From Pseudomonas sp. LP_7_YM (GTDB lineage: Bacteria; Pseudomonadota; Gammaproteobacteria; Pseudomonadales; Pseudomonadaceae): 64,000 nucleotides of DNA. Below are positions 54,681 through 63,396 of the stretch, in pieces. The stretch lies in contig NZ_SOCT01000003.1 in NCBI RefSeq assembly GCF_004364435.1, positions 186,001 to 250,000 of the forward strand, read 5' to 3'. The notes under the pieces are model-generated. The model made no database searches and was not told the DNA's origin. It was given only the letters and a program-made list of their open reading frames with translations. The position numbers were made by a program, and so were the translations under genes. The first letter of the stretch is position 1; each line of letters begins with the position of its first letter.

Positions 54681-55331
54681 ATGACCCCCTCTCTCTCACG
54701 ACTCGCTGCCGACCCGCGTAGCGCACTGCTGGTCATCGACATGCAGTACGATTTCCTGCCCGGCGGCGCGTTGGCAGTGGCCGGAGGCGATGCGCTGGTG
54801 CCGTTGATCAACCGCCTCGGCGCGCAGTTTCGCAACGTGGTGATCAGCCAGGATTGGCACCCCGCCGAGCACATTTCCTTCGCCTCAAGCCATGCCGGAC
54901 GCCAACCGTTCGATAGCATCACCCTGCCCTACGGCCCGCAGACGCTTTGGCCGGACCACTGCATCCAGGGCACCCGAGGCGCCGAGATACATGCTGACCT
55001 GAATCTTCCCCATGTCCAGTTGATTCTGCGCAAGGGCTGCAATCCCGGCATCGACAGCTACTCGGCGTTCGTCGAGGCGGACCGCACGACGCAAACCGGC
55101 CTGGCCGGGTATCTGAAGGAGCGCGGCATCGACAGTGTGTTCGTGGTCGGCCTGGCGCTGGATTTCTGCGTAGCCTGGACGGCGCTGGACGCACGGGCGG
55201 CAGGCTTCAACACCTGGGTGATCACCGATGCCTGCAAGCCCATCGACCTGGGCGGGTCGTTGGACAAAGCGTGGAGGAATTTCCAGGCCGCGGATGTCAT
55301 GCGGGTCAACAGCCGCGAGTTGGTTGACTGA
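54681..55331 (+). CDS. pncA: nicotinamidase/pyrazinamidase
   Basis: A 216-residue cysteine amidase that converts nicotinamide to nicotinate in NAD salvage. Catalytic Asp in LLVIDMQYDFLPGGAL (about 21), metal ligands ISQDWHP...HISFA, Lys in RKGCNPGIDSYSAF and nucleophile Cys in LALDFCVAWTALDA (about 162). Length fits. The ATG at 54681 was chosen since it starts the conserved N-terminus and has AAGG near; the frame is open 44 codons further upstream. Confidence 0.93.
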   Translation: MTPSLSRLAADPRSALLVIDMQYDFLPGGALAVAGGDALVPLINRLGAQFRNVVISQDWHPAEHISFASSHAGRQPFDSITLPYGPQTLWPDHCIQGTRGAEIHADLNLPHVQLILRKGCNPGIDSYSAFVEADRTTQTGLAGYLKERGIDSVFVVGLALDFCVAWTALDARAAGFNTWVITDACKPIDLGGSLDKAWRNFQAADVMRVNSRELVD

Positions 55332-55377
55332 CCCCCATTTTTCAGAACTTGGGCGGTTGCCAGCCAGAAACACGTGT

Positions 55378-55462
55378 GTGTGCTTGCTCACGAAGGCCCG
55401 GATTCAGATCTGCATCTCATGCAGGTACCGATCCCTTCGCGAGCGAGCTCGCTGCCACAGGT
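55378..55462. repeat. REP-type inverted pair
   Basis: GTGCTTGCTCACGAAGGCCC on the left and the inverted match CCCTTCGCGAGCGAGCTCGC on the right, about 30 bp apart, followed by TGCCACAGG. This is the wording of the common Pseudomonas REP elements (GCGAGCAAGCTCGCTCCCACAGG type), here as an inverted pair between pncA and a convergent GNAT gene. Confidence 0.8.
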
Positions 55463-55478
55463 CATGCCCGACGCTGAG

Positions 55479-55964
55479 TCACGCTTGCCCTAGCGCAAAT
55501 CGCTTCAACCCTTCCCCCTCCATCCGGTAGCGCACCCATTCATCCTGCGGCTTGGCCCCGATCGATGTGTAGAAATCGATCGCCGGCTGATTCCAGTCCA
55601 GCACGCTCCATTCGAAACGGCCGCAGCCAGTGTCGTGTGCGATTTTCGCCAGATGGCGAAGCAGCTGCTTGCCTGCACCGATGCCACGTTGTGTGGCCGA
55701 GACGAAAAGGTCTTCCAGATAAAGCCCCTTGCGGCCCTGCCAGGTGGAGTAACTGAGGAAATACACGGCGAAGCCAATGGGCTCATCGTCCAGCAGACAG
55801 ATCAGCGCCTTGGCAGGTGACGCCTCATCGAACAGGCTGCACTCGATATCGGCCACATTGGCCTTGACCTCATGTTCGGCTTTTTCGTAGATGGCCAGCT
55901 CGGTAATGAAGCCCAGTATCACAGCGGCATCGGCGCGGGTGGCGTCGCGGATTTGAAGGGGCAC
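55479..55964 (-). CDS. GNAT family N-acetyltransferase
   Basis: A 161-residue acetyltransferase. LYLEDLFVSATQRGIGAGKQLLRHLA (about 85-110) is the acetyl-CoA loop, preceded by the SYSTWQGRKG found in the diamine/spermidine-type (SSAT-like) branch, and VLDWNQPAIDFYTSIGAKP the late strand. So a polyamine or thialysine acceptor is likely. GTG start at 55964 with CGGAG upstream. Confidence 0.88.
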   Translation of the reverse strand: MPLQIRDATRADAAVILGFITELAIYEKAEHEVKANVADIECSLFDEASPAKALICLLDDEPIGFAVYFLSYSTWQGRKGLYLEDLFVSATQRGIGAGKQLLRHLAKIAHDTGCGRFEWSVLDWNQPAIDFYTSIGAKPQDEWVRYRMEGEGLKRFALGQA

Positions 55965-56104
55965 GGCAGGGTCTCCGGGGTCAATGAAAAGGCCGTCGTG
56001 CAGCGCGAACGACGGGAACCCAATTGTGTCTGAACCATCAGCACGGCGCAGCAGACAAATCCAAAAAATCAGACCGTCCACCCCAGAAAAGCCCAAGGAT
56101 AAAC

Positions 56105-57010
56105 ATGGACACTGAACAAGACGGTAAGACCCCGGGCCTGACGGCCGAGGAAGAACGTGGCATCGACGAGAATCAACCGCCCCGTGCCGCCGTATTGCAC
56201 GAGACGATCCGCATGCAGGGCGACCAGGAACTGGAACGCAATGTCGCCGCGTTGTTCTGGTCGGCATTGGCTGCCGGTTTGACCATGGGCCTGTCGTTGA
56301 TGGCCATGGGATTGCTCAACTCGCGCCTGCCGGACGGCGAAGCATTCAAGGTCATCGCCAGCGTTGGCTACAGCGCGGGCTTTCTGGCAGTGATTCTCGC
56401 GCGTCAGCAGTTGTTCACCGAAAACACCCTGACCGCGGTGTTGCCAGTGATGAGCAAGCCGACGCTGAGCAATTTCATTCGCTTGCTGCGCCTGTGGACT
56501 GTCGTGCTGGTGGGTAATCTCTGCGGCACGCTGCTGGTGGCCTACGTCATGCTGCACCTGCCGATCTTCGACACCAAGACCGATCAGGCATTTCTGGAAA
56601 TCGGGCGCAAGGTCATGGAAAACACCCCCGCCCAGATGTTTGCCAAGGGGATCATTTCCGGCTGGATGATCGCAACCATGGTATGGATGATCCCGTCCAT
56701 GGAAAACGCCAAGATGTGGATCATCCTGATGATCACCTACCTGATGGCGCTGGGGGACTTCACCCACATTGTGGTCGGTTCGGCAGAGGTTTCGTACCTG
56801 GTGTTTGCTGGCGAGCTGTCATGGAGAGAGTTCTGGCTGACCTTCGCCGGGCCCACGCTGGCAGGCAATATCATCGGCGGCAGCTTTATCTTCGCCCTGA
56901 TCAGCCATGCGCAAATTCGCAGTGAGAGCGGCAAGCCGAAGAGGGATGAAAAGAAACAGCGGCGTGCGGATAACGCTCGTAAGGATGACGCCCAGCCCGG
57001 GGAGCAATGA
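56105..57010 (+). CDS. formate/nitrite transporter family protein
   Basis: A 301-residue inner-membrane channel, YfdC-like. Long acidic N-terminus (1-45), then six helices: ALFWSALAAGLTMGLSLMAMG, GYSAGFLAVILARQQLFTENTL (conserved pore segment with TENT), WTVVLVGNLCGTLLVAYVM, KGIISGWMIATMVWMIPS, GDFTHIVVGSAEVSYLV and GPTLAGNIIGGSFIFALISH. The C-terminal tail is strongly basic and hydrophilic. Substrate anion unknown. The ATG at 56105 follows CCAAGGAT. Confidence 0.9.
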   Translation: MDTEQDGKTPGLTAEEERGIDENQPPRAAVLHETIRMQGDQELERNVAALFWSALAAGLTMGLSLMAMGLLNSRLPDGEAFKVIASVGYSAGFLAVILARQQLFTENTLTAVLPVMSKPTLSNFIRLLRLWTVVLVGNLCGTLLVAYVMLHLPIFDTKTDQAFLEIGRKVMENTPAQMFAKGIISGWMIATMVWMIPSMENAKMWIILMITYLMALGDFTHIVVGSAEVSYLVFAGELSWREFWLTFAGPTLAGNIIGGSFIFALISHAQIRSESGKPKRDEKKQRRADNARKDDAQPGEQ

Positions 57011-57016
57011 GACCAG

Positions 57017-57109
57017 CCGTAGCAGCGAATCCCTTCGCAAGAGGCCGGTAGCCTCCATTACACAGCGGTGGGATGTACCGACGCCCGGCGAAGTAATCCA
57101 CTCCTACAG
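57017..57109. repeat. second REP-like inverted pair
   Basis: CCGTAGCAGCGAATCCCTTCGC (57017-57038) and, in inverse orientation, GGCGAAGTAATCCACTCCTACAG (57087-57109); both have the core GTAG-N-AG-N-G-N-AT-N3-TTCGC. It lies just behind the FNT gene. Confidence 0.65.
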
Positions 57110-57145
57110 CTCAGGTTTTAGCCTGCGAATCAAGGCAGTCCTGCG

Positions 57146-57181
57146 TTCTTAAATTATTTTTAAGAAAACGTGGCCACGTTT
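57146..57181. promoter_or_regulatory. two adjacent palindromes upstream of the two-component operon
   Basis: TTCTTAAA-TTATT-TTTAAGAA (57146-57166) is a perfect 8-bp inverted repeat that also reads as CTTAAA-N5-TTTAAG, close to the PmrA-type box YTTAAK-N5-YTTAAK. Next to it AAACGTGGCCACGTTT (57166-57181) is a perfect 16-bp palindrome. Both end 46 bp before the response regulator start, so autoregulation is likely. Confidence 0.6.
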
Positions 57182-57227
57182 AAGGGCAAAATACAGCCTT
57201 CAGTCACTACGTGGTTCAGGCAACCCA

Positions 57228-57911
57228 ATGACCCGAATTCTGACAATCGAAGACGATGCCGTCACAGCCAAGGAAATCGTCGCCGAGTTAAGCAGTCACG
57301 GCCTGCATGTGGATTGGGTCGACAATGGTCGCGAAGGCCTGGTGCGTGCCGTCAGCGGTGACTACGACCTGATTACCCTCGACCGGATGTTGCCCGAAGT
57401 CGACGGTCTGGCGATTGTCACTACCATGCGCGCACTCGGAATCGCCACGCCGATTCTGATGATCAGCGCCCTGTCCGATGTCGACGAGCGCGTCCGCGGT
57501 CTGCGTGCCGGCGGCGATGATTACCTCTCCAAGCCCTTCGCCTCCGACGAAATGGCCGCCCGGGTGGAGGTTCTGTTGCGCCGCAGCAACCCGGTCACTC
57601 AGGCCGAAACCATGCTTAAGGTCGCTGATCTGGAACTGAACCTGATCACCCGCGAGGCCAGCCGCGCCGGTCAGGCACTGAACCTGTTGCCCACCGAATA
57701 CAAGCTGCTGGAGTTTCTGATGCGCAACAGCGGCCAGATCATCACCCGCATGATGATCTTCGAGGAAGTCTGGGGTTATCACTTCGACCCCGGCACCAAC
57801 CTCATCGACGTACACATCGGTCGCTTGCGCAAGAAAATCGATCCCCCTACCCTGACGCCGCTGATACGTACCGTTCGAGGCTCAGGTTATGTCATTGCCG
57901 AACCCGTCTAA
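57228..57911 (+). CDS. OmpR/PhoB-family response regulator
   Basis: A 227-residue regulator. Receiver domain (1-120) with acidic pair Glu8-Asp9, phospho-acceptor Asp52 (LITLDRMLPEVDG) and Lys102 (YLSKPF); winged-helix DNA-binding domain (about 130-225) with LLPTEYKLLEFLMRN and the C-terminal LIRTVRGSGYVI. The stop overlaps the kinase gene by 23 bp, so the two are coupled. Palindromes upstream suggest self-regulation. Signal unknown. Confidence 0.93.
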   Translation: MTRILTIEDDAVTAKEIVAELSSHGLHVDWVDNGREGLVRAVSGDYDLITLDRMLPEVDGLAIVTTMRALGIATPILMISALSDVDERVRGLRAGGDDYLSKPFASDEMAARVEVLLRRSNPVTQAETMLKVADLELNLITREASRAGQALNLLPTEYKLLEFLMRNSGQIITRMMIFEEVWGYHFDPGTNLIDVHIGRLRKKIDPPTLTPLIRTVRGSGYVIAEPV

Positions 57912-59304
57912 GGGCTGGCGCTCCTCCAGCAGCCGGCTGCTGGCGCTTTACAGCTTTTTGTTTGTGGCCTGGAGCAGCATCCTCATGGGGGTGCTGTACT
58001 GGGAAGTCACCAGTTATCTGAACACCCTCGCCCGCCACTCACTCATGCAGCGCCAGCAATTGTTCTCTCGCTTTCAGGGCGCGCAGCTGGACGATGCCCT
58101 GCGCACCAGCGACAAGTTCGATATCCGCACCGTCGACGCCTATGGCCTGTTCGACAAAGACCTGAAACCGATCAGCGGGCCGGTCCACGAAATTCCTAGC
58201 GGGCTCAAGCTGACCGGTGAAATTCATGAGCTGGACACCTGCATCGATTCGGACGACCCGGATCTGCCGCCCGCCAGTTGCGATGCGGTGGCCATCCATA
58301 CCCTCGACGACCGCTGGCTGATTCTGGTGCGTGACAACGGTTCGCTGTTTGCGGTAACCACGCTGATTCTGCGCGCTTTGTTATGGGGGATCTCGCTGAC
58401 CATCATTCCCGGCATCGCGGGTTGGCATCTTTTACGTCGCCGACCGCTCAGACGCATCGGTGCGATTCAGGCCAGCGCCGAAGCCATCGTCACCGGCGAC
58501 CTGACCCGACGGCTGCCGGTGTCTGACCGTCGCGACGAGCTGGACATGCTGGCCGATATCGTCAATGCCATGCTCGACCGTATCGAACGGCTGATGAACG
58601 AGGTCAAAGGTGTCTGTGACAACATCGCCCATGACCTGCGCACGCCATTGACGCGCCTGCGTGCGCAGCTGTACCGCATTCAGCAGCAGTCCCCGGAAGA
58701 CTCACCGCAGGGCGAACAGATGGCCCAGGTTATCGCCGATGCCGATACCCTGATGGCGCGCTTCCGTGGATTGCTGCGCATCTCCGAGCTGGAGGATCAT
58801 CAACGCCGTTCAGCTTTTGGTCAGCTCGATGCATTGCCGTTGCTGCAGGAACTGCATGACTTTTACCTGCCGCTTGCTGAGGAAGGCGGTGTTTCGCTGC
58901 AACTGAAAGTCGCCAAGAGCCTCCCGCCCGTGATAGGCGACCGCGCCCTGTTGTTCGAGGCGTTGTCGAACCTGCTCAGTAATTCGATCAAATTCACCCC
59001 GGCGGGCGGCCAGGTGCTGATAATCGCCCGCGCCGAAGGCGACACGACCTTCATCGAAGTCCAGGACACCGGCCCCGGCATTCCCGACGCCGAACGGGAA
59101 GCGGTGTTCAAGCGTTTCTACCGCAGTGAAACCGGCAATCAGCAAAGTGGCTTCGGCCTGGGGCTGTCCATCGTCGCCGCGATCGTCAGCCTGCATGGCT
59201 TCAAATTGCGCATCGGCAACAGCCCCTCGAGGGGCGCAAGTCTGGTGCTGGAATGTCGGCAGGTGTTGGCGTTAGGTGAGCCACCCGCGACTCATGAGCT
59301 GTGA
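57889..59304 (+). CDS. sensor histidine kinase
   Basis: A 471-residue membrane kinase. Two transmembrane helices (about 17-38 and 153-180) enclose a periplasmic sensor of about 110 residues, which has two Cys (LDTCIDSDDPDLPPASCDA) that may form a disulfide and an acidic stretch that could bind a cation; HAMP domain about 181-235; phospho-acceptor His248 in NIAHDLRTPLTRLR; ATP-binding domain with N box NLLSNSIKFTP and G boxes DTGPGIPD and GFGLGLSIV. It partners the response regulator before it. Confidence 0.93.
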   Translation: MSLPNPSKGWRSSSSRLLALYSFLFVAWSSILMGVLYWEVTSYLNTLARHSLMQRQQLFSRFQGAQLDDALRTSDKFDIRTVDAYGLFDKDLKPISGPVHEIPSGLKLTGEIHELDTCIDSDDPDLPPASCDAVAIHTLDDRWLILVRDNGSLFAVTTLILRALLWGISLTIIPGIAGWHLLRRRPLRRIGAIQASAEAIVTGDLTRRLPVSDRRDELDMLADIVNAMLDRIERLMNEVKGVCDNIAHDLRTPLTRLRAQLYRIQQQSPEDSPQGEQMAQVIADADTLMARFRGLLRISELEDHQRRSAFGQLDALPLLQELHDFYLPLAEEGGVSLQLKVAKSLPPVIGDRALLFEALSNLLSNSIKFTPAGGQVLIIARAEGDTTFIEVQDTGPGIPDAEREAVFKRFYRSETGNQQSGFGLGLSIVAAIVSLHGFKLRIGNSPSRGASLVLECRQVLALGEPPATHEL

Positions 59305-59374
59305 GCACAATCTTTCGCGAATGAATTTCCACAGTAGCTCGGCGTAAATACACGAAAGCTGCGCACCGCAGTCC

Positions 59375-59430
59375 TGTAGGAAATGCCGGAGGTTACGACG
59401 GCAGCGAAAGCGGTGTATCAGTCAGCCTGG
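59375..59430. repeat. possible degenerate REP-like element
   Basis: CCTGTAGGAAATGCCGGAGG followed by GACGGCAGCGAAAGCGGTG, wording similar to Pseudomonas intergenic repeats (TGTAGGAGCTGCCG type). Single copy here, so weakly supported. The rest of 59305-59526 shows nothing. Confidence 0.35.
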
Positions 59431-59526
59431 AACTGCTCGATCCACCGCTTTGGCCACTGTCGCACGGCTCCAGAAGCTTCCACAGGATGGGGACTCAACT
59501 GAAGCGGCGAAGCAAAGAACAGTGGC

Positions 59527-59937
59527 TCACCCCGGCATGCAGGTGAAATCCTTGCTGCGCCCTATCTGATGGCCCTGAGCATCCTCAAGCTTCACCCGAT
59601 ATTCCTCACCCAGACTCGACTCGACCAGCTTGTAACGTTCGCCCGCCTTGAACTGGTCAAAGCTGATGCCCGCTTCGCAGTTCCTCTGCCCGTCGTCGCC
59701 GTTGCCTTCGACAATCAGGTCTACATCGAGCTTATGCGCGCCCGGTTTCACGTCGAAATACCGGCCATCGTTCAAACGTTTGCCATCCAGATCCTCCGCC
59801 ATCAATACACCGGACGGCTCCTCCTGCAAGCCGATCCACGCTTCACTCGGATCAGCCTTGGGCATGGGGCCGGCACAGGCAGAGAGAACAGCCACCAGCC
59901 CCAACATGGGCACCAGCAACAATGATTTCGCGTTCAT
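59527..59937 (-). CDS. hypothetical lipoprotein
   Basis: A 136-residue lipoprotein: signal peptide with lipobox LSAC (Cys about 21), then a beta-rich domain (GVLMAEDLDGKRLNDGRYF, VKPGAHKLDVDLIVEG and RYKLVESSLGEEYRVKLED) that resembles PEGA-type or sugar-binding-like small folds. A Cys pair (NCEAG and FTCMPG) may form a disulfide. Start at 59937; the frame is open further upstream. Divergent from the RND permease gene. Confidence 0.75.
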   Translation of the reverse strand: MNAKSLLLVPMLGLVAVLSACAGPMPKADPSEAWIGLQEEPSGVLMAEDLDGKRLNDGRYFDVKPGAHKLDVDLIVEGNGDDGQRNCEAGISFDQFKAGERYKLVESSLGEEYRVKLEDAQGHQIGRSKDFTCMPG

Positions 59938-60144
59938 GACATAAACCTCAGCAGTTGAAAAAAGCCCCTGTGGCGCAGGGTGAATTTCGAGGAGGCAAGG
60001 CTGCACGCGGCCTGCATGAACAACAAATGAATCCCCCATGAAAGCTCCTTGTGCGCCGGACTAACGATTTGTTCATCTGGCCGAAAGCTGCCTGTTAGGT
60101 ATCTGCCCCAAGACTGCGCTGATTCGAAATGGGAGGTTTCCGGC

Positions 60145-63100
60145 ATGCTCGGGCTGGTCAAGACTGCATTGCTCAAGCCATACACGTTCATCGTGTTGGC
60201 GATATTCATCTGTATTGTCGGGCCGATGGCGGCCGTCAAGACACCCACTGACGTGTTCCCCGACATCGGCATTCCCGTGGTCGCGGTGGTCTGGCAGTAC
60301 GCTGGCCTGTCCCCGGACGCCATGGCGGGGCGGGTGATCTACACCTATGAGCGCTCGCTCAGCACCACGGTCAACGACATCGAACACATCGAATCGCAGT
60401 CGTTGCCGGGCATGGGCATCGTCAAGATCTTCTTCCAGCCGGGCGTCGACATCCGCACCGCCAACGCCCAGGTGACAGCGGTTTCACAAACCGTGCTCAA
60501 GCAGATGCCTGCCGGTATCACCCCGCCGCTGATCCTCAACTACAGCGCCTCGACGGTGCCGATCCTGCAAATGGCGTTTTCCAGTCCGACCCTGTCGGAA
60601 GCGCGGATCCGCGACCTGGTGCAGAACAGTATCCGTCTGCCGCTCAGCGCGGTGCCGGGGCTGGCGATGCCCACGCCAATGGGCGGCAAGCAGCGGCAGA
60701 TCACCCTTGACCTGGACCCACAGGCGCTGGCTGCCAAGGGCCTTTCTGCGCAGGACGTCGGCAACGCGCTGGCCGCAGGTAACCAGATCATCCCCGTGGG
60801 CACGGTGAAGATGGGTACGGACGAATACACCGTGCTGCTCAACAACAGCCCTCAGGCCATCGACGAACTCAATGACCTGCCGATCAAGACCGTCGACGGC
60901 GCGCTGATCACCATTGGGCAGGTGGCCCACGTGCGTGACGGCTCGCCGCCGCAGACCAACATCGTGCGCGTCGATGGCCGTCGAGCGGTGCTGATGCCTG
61001 CGCTGAAGAACGGCAATATCTCGACCCTTTCCATCGTCGACAACATCCGCAACATGCTGCCGCTGATCAATGAAAACCTGCCGCCGGAACTGAAGACTTC
61101 GCTGCTGGGCGATGCCTCGGTGTTCGTCAAGGAATCGGTGGGCAGCGTAGCGCGGGAAGGCATCATCGCCGCCCTGCTGACCAGCGTGATGATCCTGCTG
61201 TTTCTCGGCAGTTGGCGCTCCACCGTGATCATCGCTGCTTCAATTCCACTGGCGGTGTTGTCGGCCATTGCCCTGCTCGCCATCAGTGGCCAGACACTCA
61301 ACGTCATGACCCTCGGCGGGCTGGCGCTGGCGGTGGGAATTCTGGTGGACGACGCAACGGTCACTATCGAGAACATCAACTGGCACCTGGAACAAGGCAA
61401 GGCGGTGCAGGACGCGATCATGGACGGCGCGCGGCAGATCGTCGGCCCGGCGTTCGTGTCGCTGCTGTGTATCTGCATCGTGTTCGTGCCGATGTTCATG
61501 CTGCAAGGCATCGCCGGTTACCTGTTCCGCCCCATGGCGCTGGCGGTGATCTTCGCCATGGGCAGCTCGTTCCTGCTGTCGCGCACCTTGGTGCCGACCC
61601 TGGCGATGTTTCTGCTCAAGCCGCATGTCCTGGAAGCCGGCCCCGGCCATCACCCGGAAGATGCGTTCATCAACCATCACGAAGGCGATCAGCACGGGCG
61701 TCAGCGCAATGGCTTGCTGCGCGCAGCGTTGGCTTTCCAGCAGGGTTTCGAGAAACGTTTCTCGGCAATCCGCGACGTGTATCACGGCCTGCTGGGGCTG
61801 GCGCTGAAGCGACGCAAGGCATTCCTGCTGGGCTTTTTGGCCTGTGTACTGGCCAGTTTTGCCCTGCTGCCGAGTCTGGGAGAAGACTTCTTCCCGGCCA
61901 CCGACGCCGGTGCGTTGTCGATGCACGTGCGCCTGCCGCTGGGCACACGCATCGAAGAAAGCGCCGCGGCTTTCGATCGCATCGAGCAACGCATTCGCCA
62001 GATCATCCCCGCCGACGAGTTGGACACGGTGATTGACAACATCGGCATCCCGCTCAGTGGTATCGACATGGCCTACAGCAGCAGTGGCACCATCGGCCCG
62101 CAGGATGGTGATATTCAAGTCACGCTCAAGGAAGGTCATGCGCCGACAGCCGACTACGTCAAACGTCTGCGTGAAGCCCTGCCGCAGAGCTTTCCCGGCA
62201 GCCAGTTCGCCTTCATGCCGGCGGACATCAGCAGCCAGATTCTTAACTTCGGCGCCCCCGCTCCACTGGACCTGAAAATCTCCGGGCCAAACGGCGAAGC
62301 CAACCGCGCCTACGCGCTGGAACTGCAACGCCGACTGCAGCACGTGTCCGGCATCGCCGATCTGCGCATTCAGCAGTCCACCGGCTATCCATCACTGCAG
62401 GTGAACGTCGACCGGCTGCGGGCCAAGCAGCTGGGGATCACCGAAAAAGACGTGACCACCAGCCTCGGCGCGTCGCTGGCCGGGACCTCGCAAGTGGCAC
62501 CGACTTACTGGCTGAACCCGAAAAACGGTGTGTCTTATTCGGTGGTCGCAGCCACGCCGCAATACCGTCTGGACAGCCTGCCGACCCTCGAAGCCTTGCC
62601 CATTACCGGCAGCGATGGGCAGTCGCAGATCCTTGGCGGGCTGGCCACCATCAAGCGGGTCGACAGCCCGGCCGTAGTCACCCACTACAACATCCAGCCG
62701 ACGCTGGACCTGTACGCCAACGTGCAAGGCCGTGATCTGGGCGGTGTGGCGAAGGACGTGCAGAAGGTCATCGATGACATGGCGCACCTGCGCCCCAAAG
62801 GCGCGGTGGTCAGCCTGCACGGCCAGATTGACGCCCTGCATGAAGCCTTCAGCGGTTTGAGCCTGGGTCTGCTCGGCGCGGTGGTGCTGATCTATTTACT
62901 GATCGTGGTCAACTTCCAGTCCTGGGTGGACCCGTTCGTGATCATCACCGGCCTGCCCGCTGCCTTGGCCGGGATCGTCTGGATGCTGTTCCTCAGCGGC
63001 ACGTCGTTGTCGGTTCCGGCGCTGACCGGGGCCATCCTGTGCATGGGCGTTGCCACCGCCAACTCGATTCTGGTGGTGAGCTTCTGCCGCGAGCGTCTGG

Positions 63101-63396
63101 CCGAACATGGCGACGCCCTGCTCGCTGCAATGGAAGCCGGTTATACGCGCTTTCGCCCCGTATGCATGACGGCACTGGCGATGATCATCGGCATGCTGCC
63201 GCTGGCCATTTCCCAGGAACAGAACGCGCCGCTTGGCCGCGCGGTCATTGGCGGGCTGATCCTGGCCACCACTGCAACGCTGCTGTTCGTACCGGTGGTG
63301 TTCAGCCTGGTGCACCGTCATTCGCAACCCCGCTCGCTAAACCAGCATGCCGCACAAGAACGCAACACTGATGGAGAAACGCCCCATGTCGTCTGA
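60145..63396 (+). CDS. RND-superfamily efflux permease
   Basis: A 1083-residue inner-membrane pump of the AcrB/HAE type. Twelve-helix layout with two large periplasmic loops; LALAVGILVDDATVTIENI (about 390-410) holds the paired Asp of helix 4 needed for proton coupling, and a central cytoplasmic stretch (GHHPEDAFINHHEGDQHGRQ) is rich in His. TPTDVFPDIGIPVVAVVWQY near the start is typical of the P. syringae/P. aeruginosa multidrug subfamily. GGAGG precedes the ATG at 60145. The adaptor gene overlaps its end by 11 bp, so permease comes before adaptor, reversed from mex operons. Confidence 0.92.
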   Translation: MLGLVKTALLKPYTFIVLAIFICIVGPMAAVKTPTDVFPDIGIPVVAVVWQYAGLSPDAMAGRVIYTYERSLSTTVNDIEHIESQSLPGMGIVKIFFQPGVDIRTANAQVTAVSQTVLKQMPAGITPPLILNYSASTVPILQMAFSSPTLSEARIRDLVQNSIRLPLSAVPGLAMPTPMGGKQRQITLDLDPQALAAKGLSAQDVGNALAAGNQIIPVGTVKMGTDEYTVLLNNSPQAIDELNDLPIKTVDGALITIGQVAHVRDGSPPQTNIVRVDGRRAVLMPALKNGNISTLSIVDNIRNMLPLINENLPPELKTSLLGDASVFVKESVGSVAREGIIAALLTSVMILLFLGSWRSTVIIAASIPLAVLSAIALLAISGQTLNVMTLGGLALAVGILVDDATVTIENINWHLEQGKAVQDAIMDGARQIVGPAFVSLLCICIVFVPMFMLQGIAGYLFRPMALAVIFAMGSSFLLSRTLVPTLAMFLLKPHVLEAGPGHHPEDAFINHHEGDQHGRQRNGLLRAALAFQQGFEKRFSAIRDVYHGLLGLALKRRKAFLLGFLACVLASFALLPSLGEDFFPATDAGALSMHVRLPLGTRIEESAAAFDRIEQRIRQIIPADELDTVIDNIGIPLSGIDMAYSSSGTIGPQDGDIQVTLKEGHAPTADYVKRLREALPQSFPGSQFAFMPADISSQILNFGAPAPLDLKISGPNGEANRAYALELQRRLQHVSGIADLRIQQSTGYPSLQVNVDRLRAKQLGITEKDVTTSLGASLAGTSQVAPTYWLNPKNGVSYSVVAATPQYRLDSLPTLEALPITGSDGQSQILGGLATIKRVDSPAVVTHYNIQPTLDLYANVQGRDLGGVAKDVQKVIDDMAHLRPKGAVVSLHGQIDALHEAFSGLSLGLLGAVVLIYLLIVVNFQSWVDPFVIITGLPAALAGIVWMLFLSGTSLSVPALTGAILCMGVATANSILVVSFCRERLAEHGDALLAAMEAGYTRFRPVCMTALAMIIGMLPLAISQEQNAPLGRAVIGGLILATTATLLFVPVVFSLVHRHSQPRSLNQHAAQERNTDGETPHVV

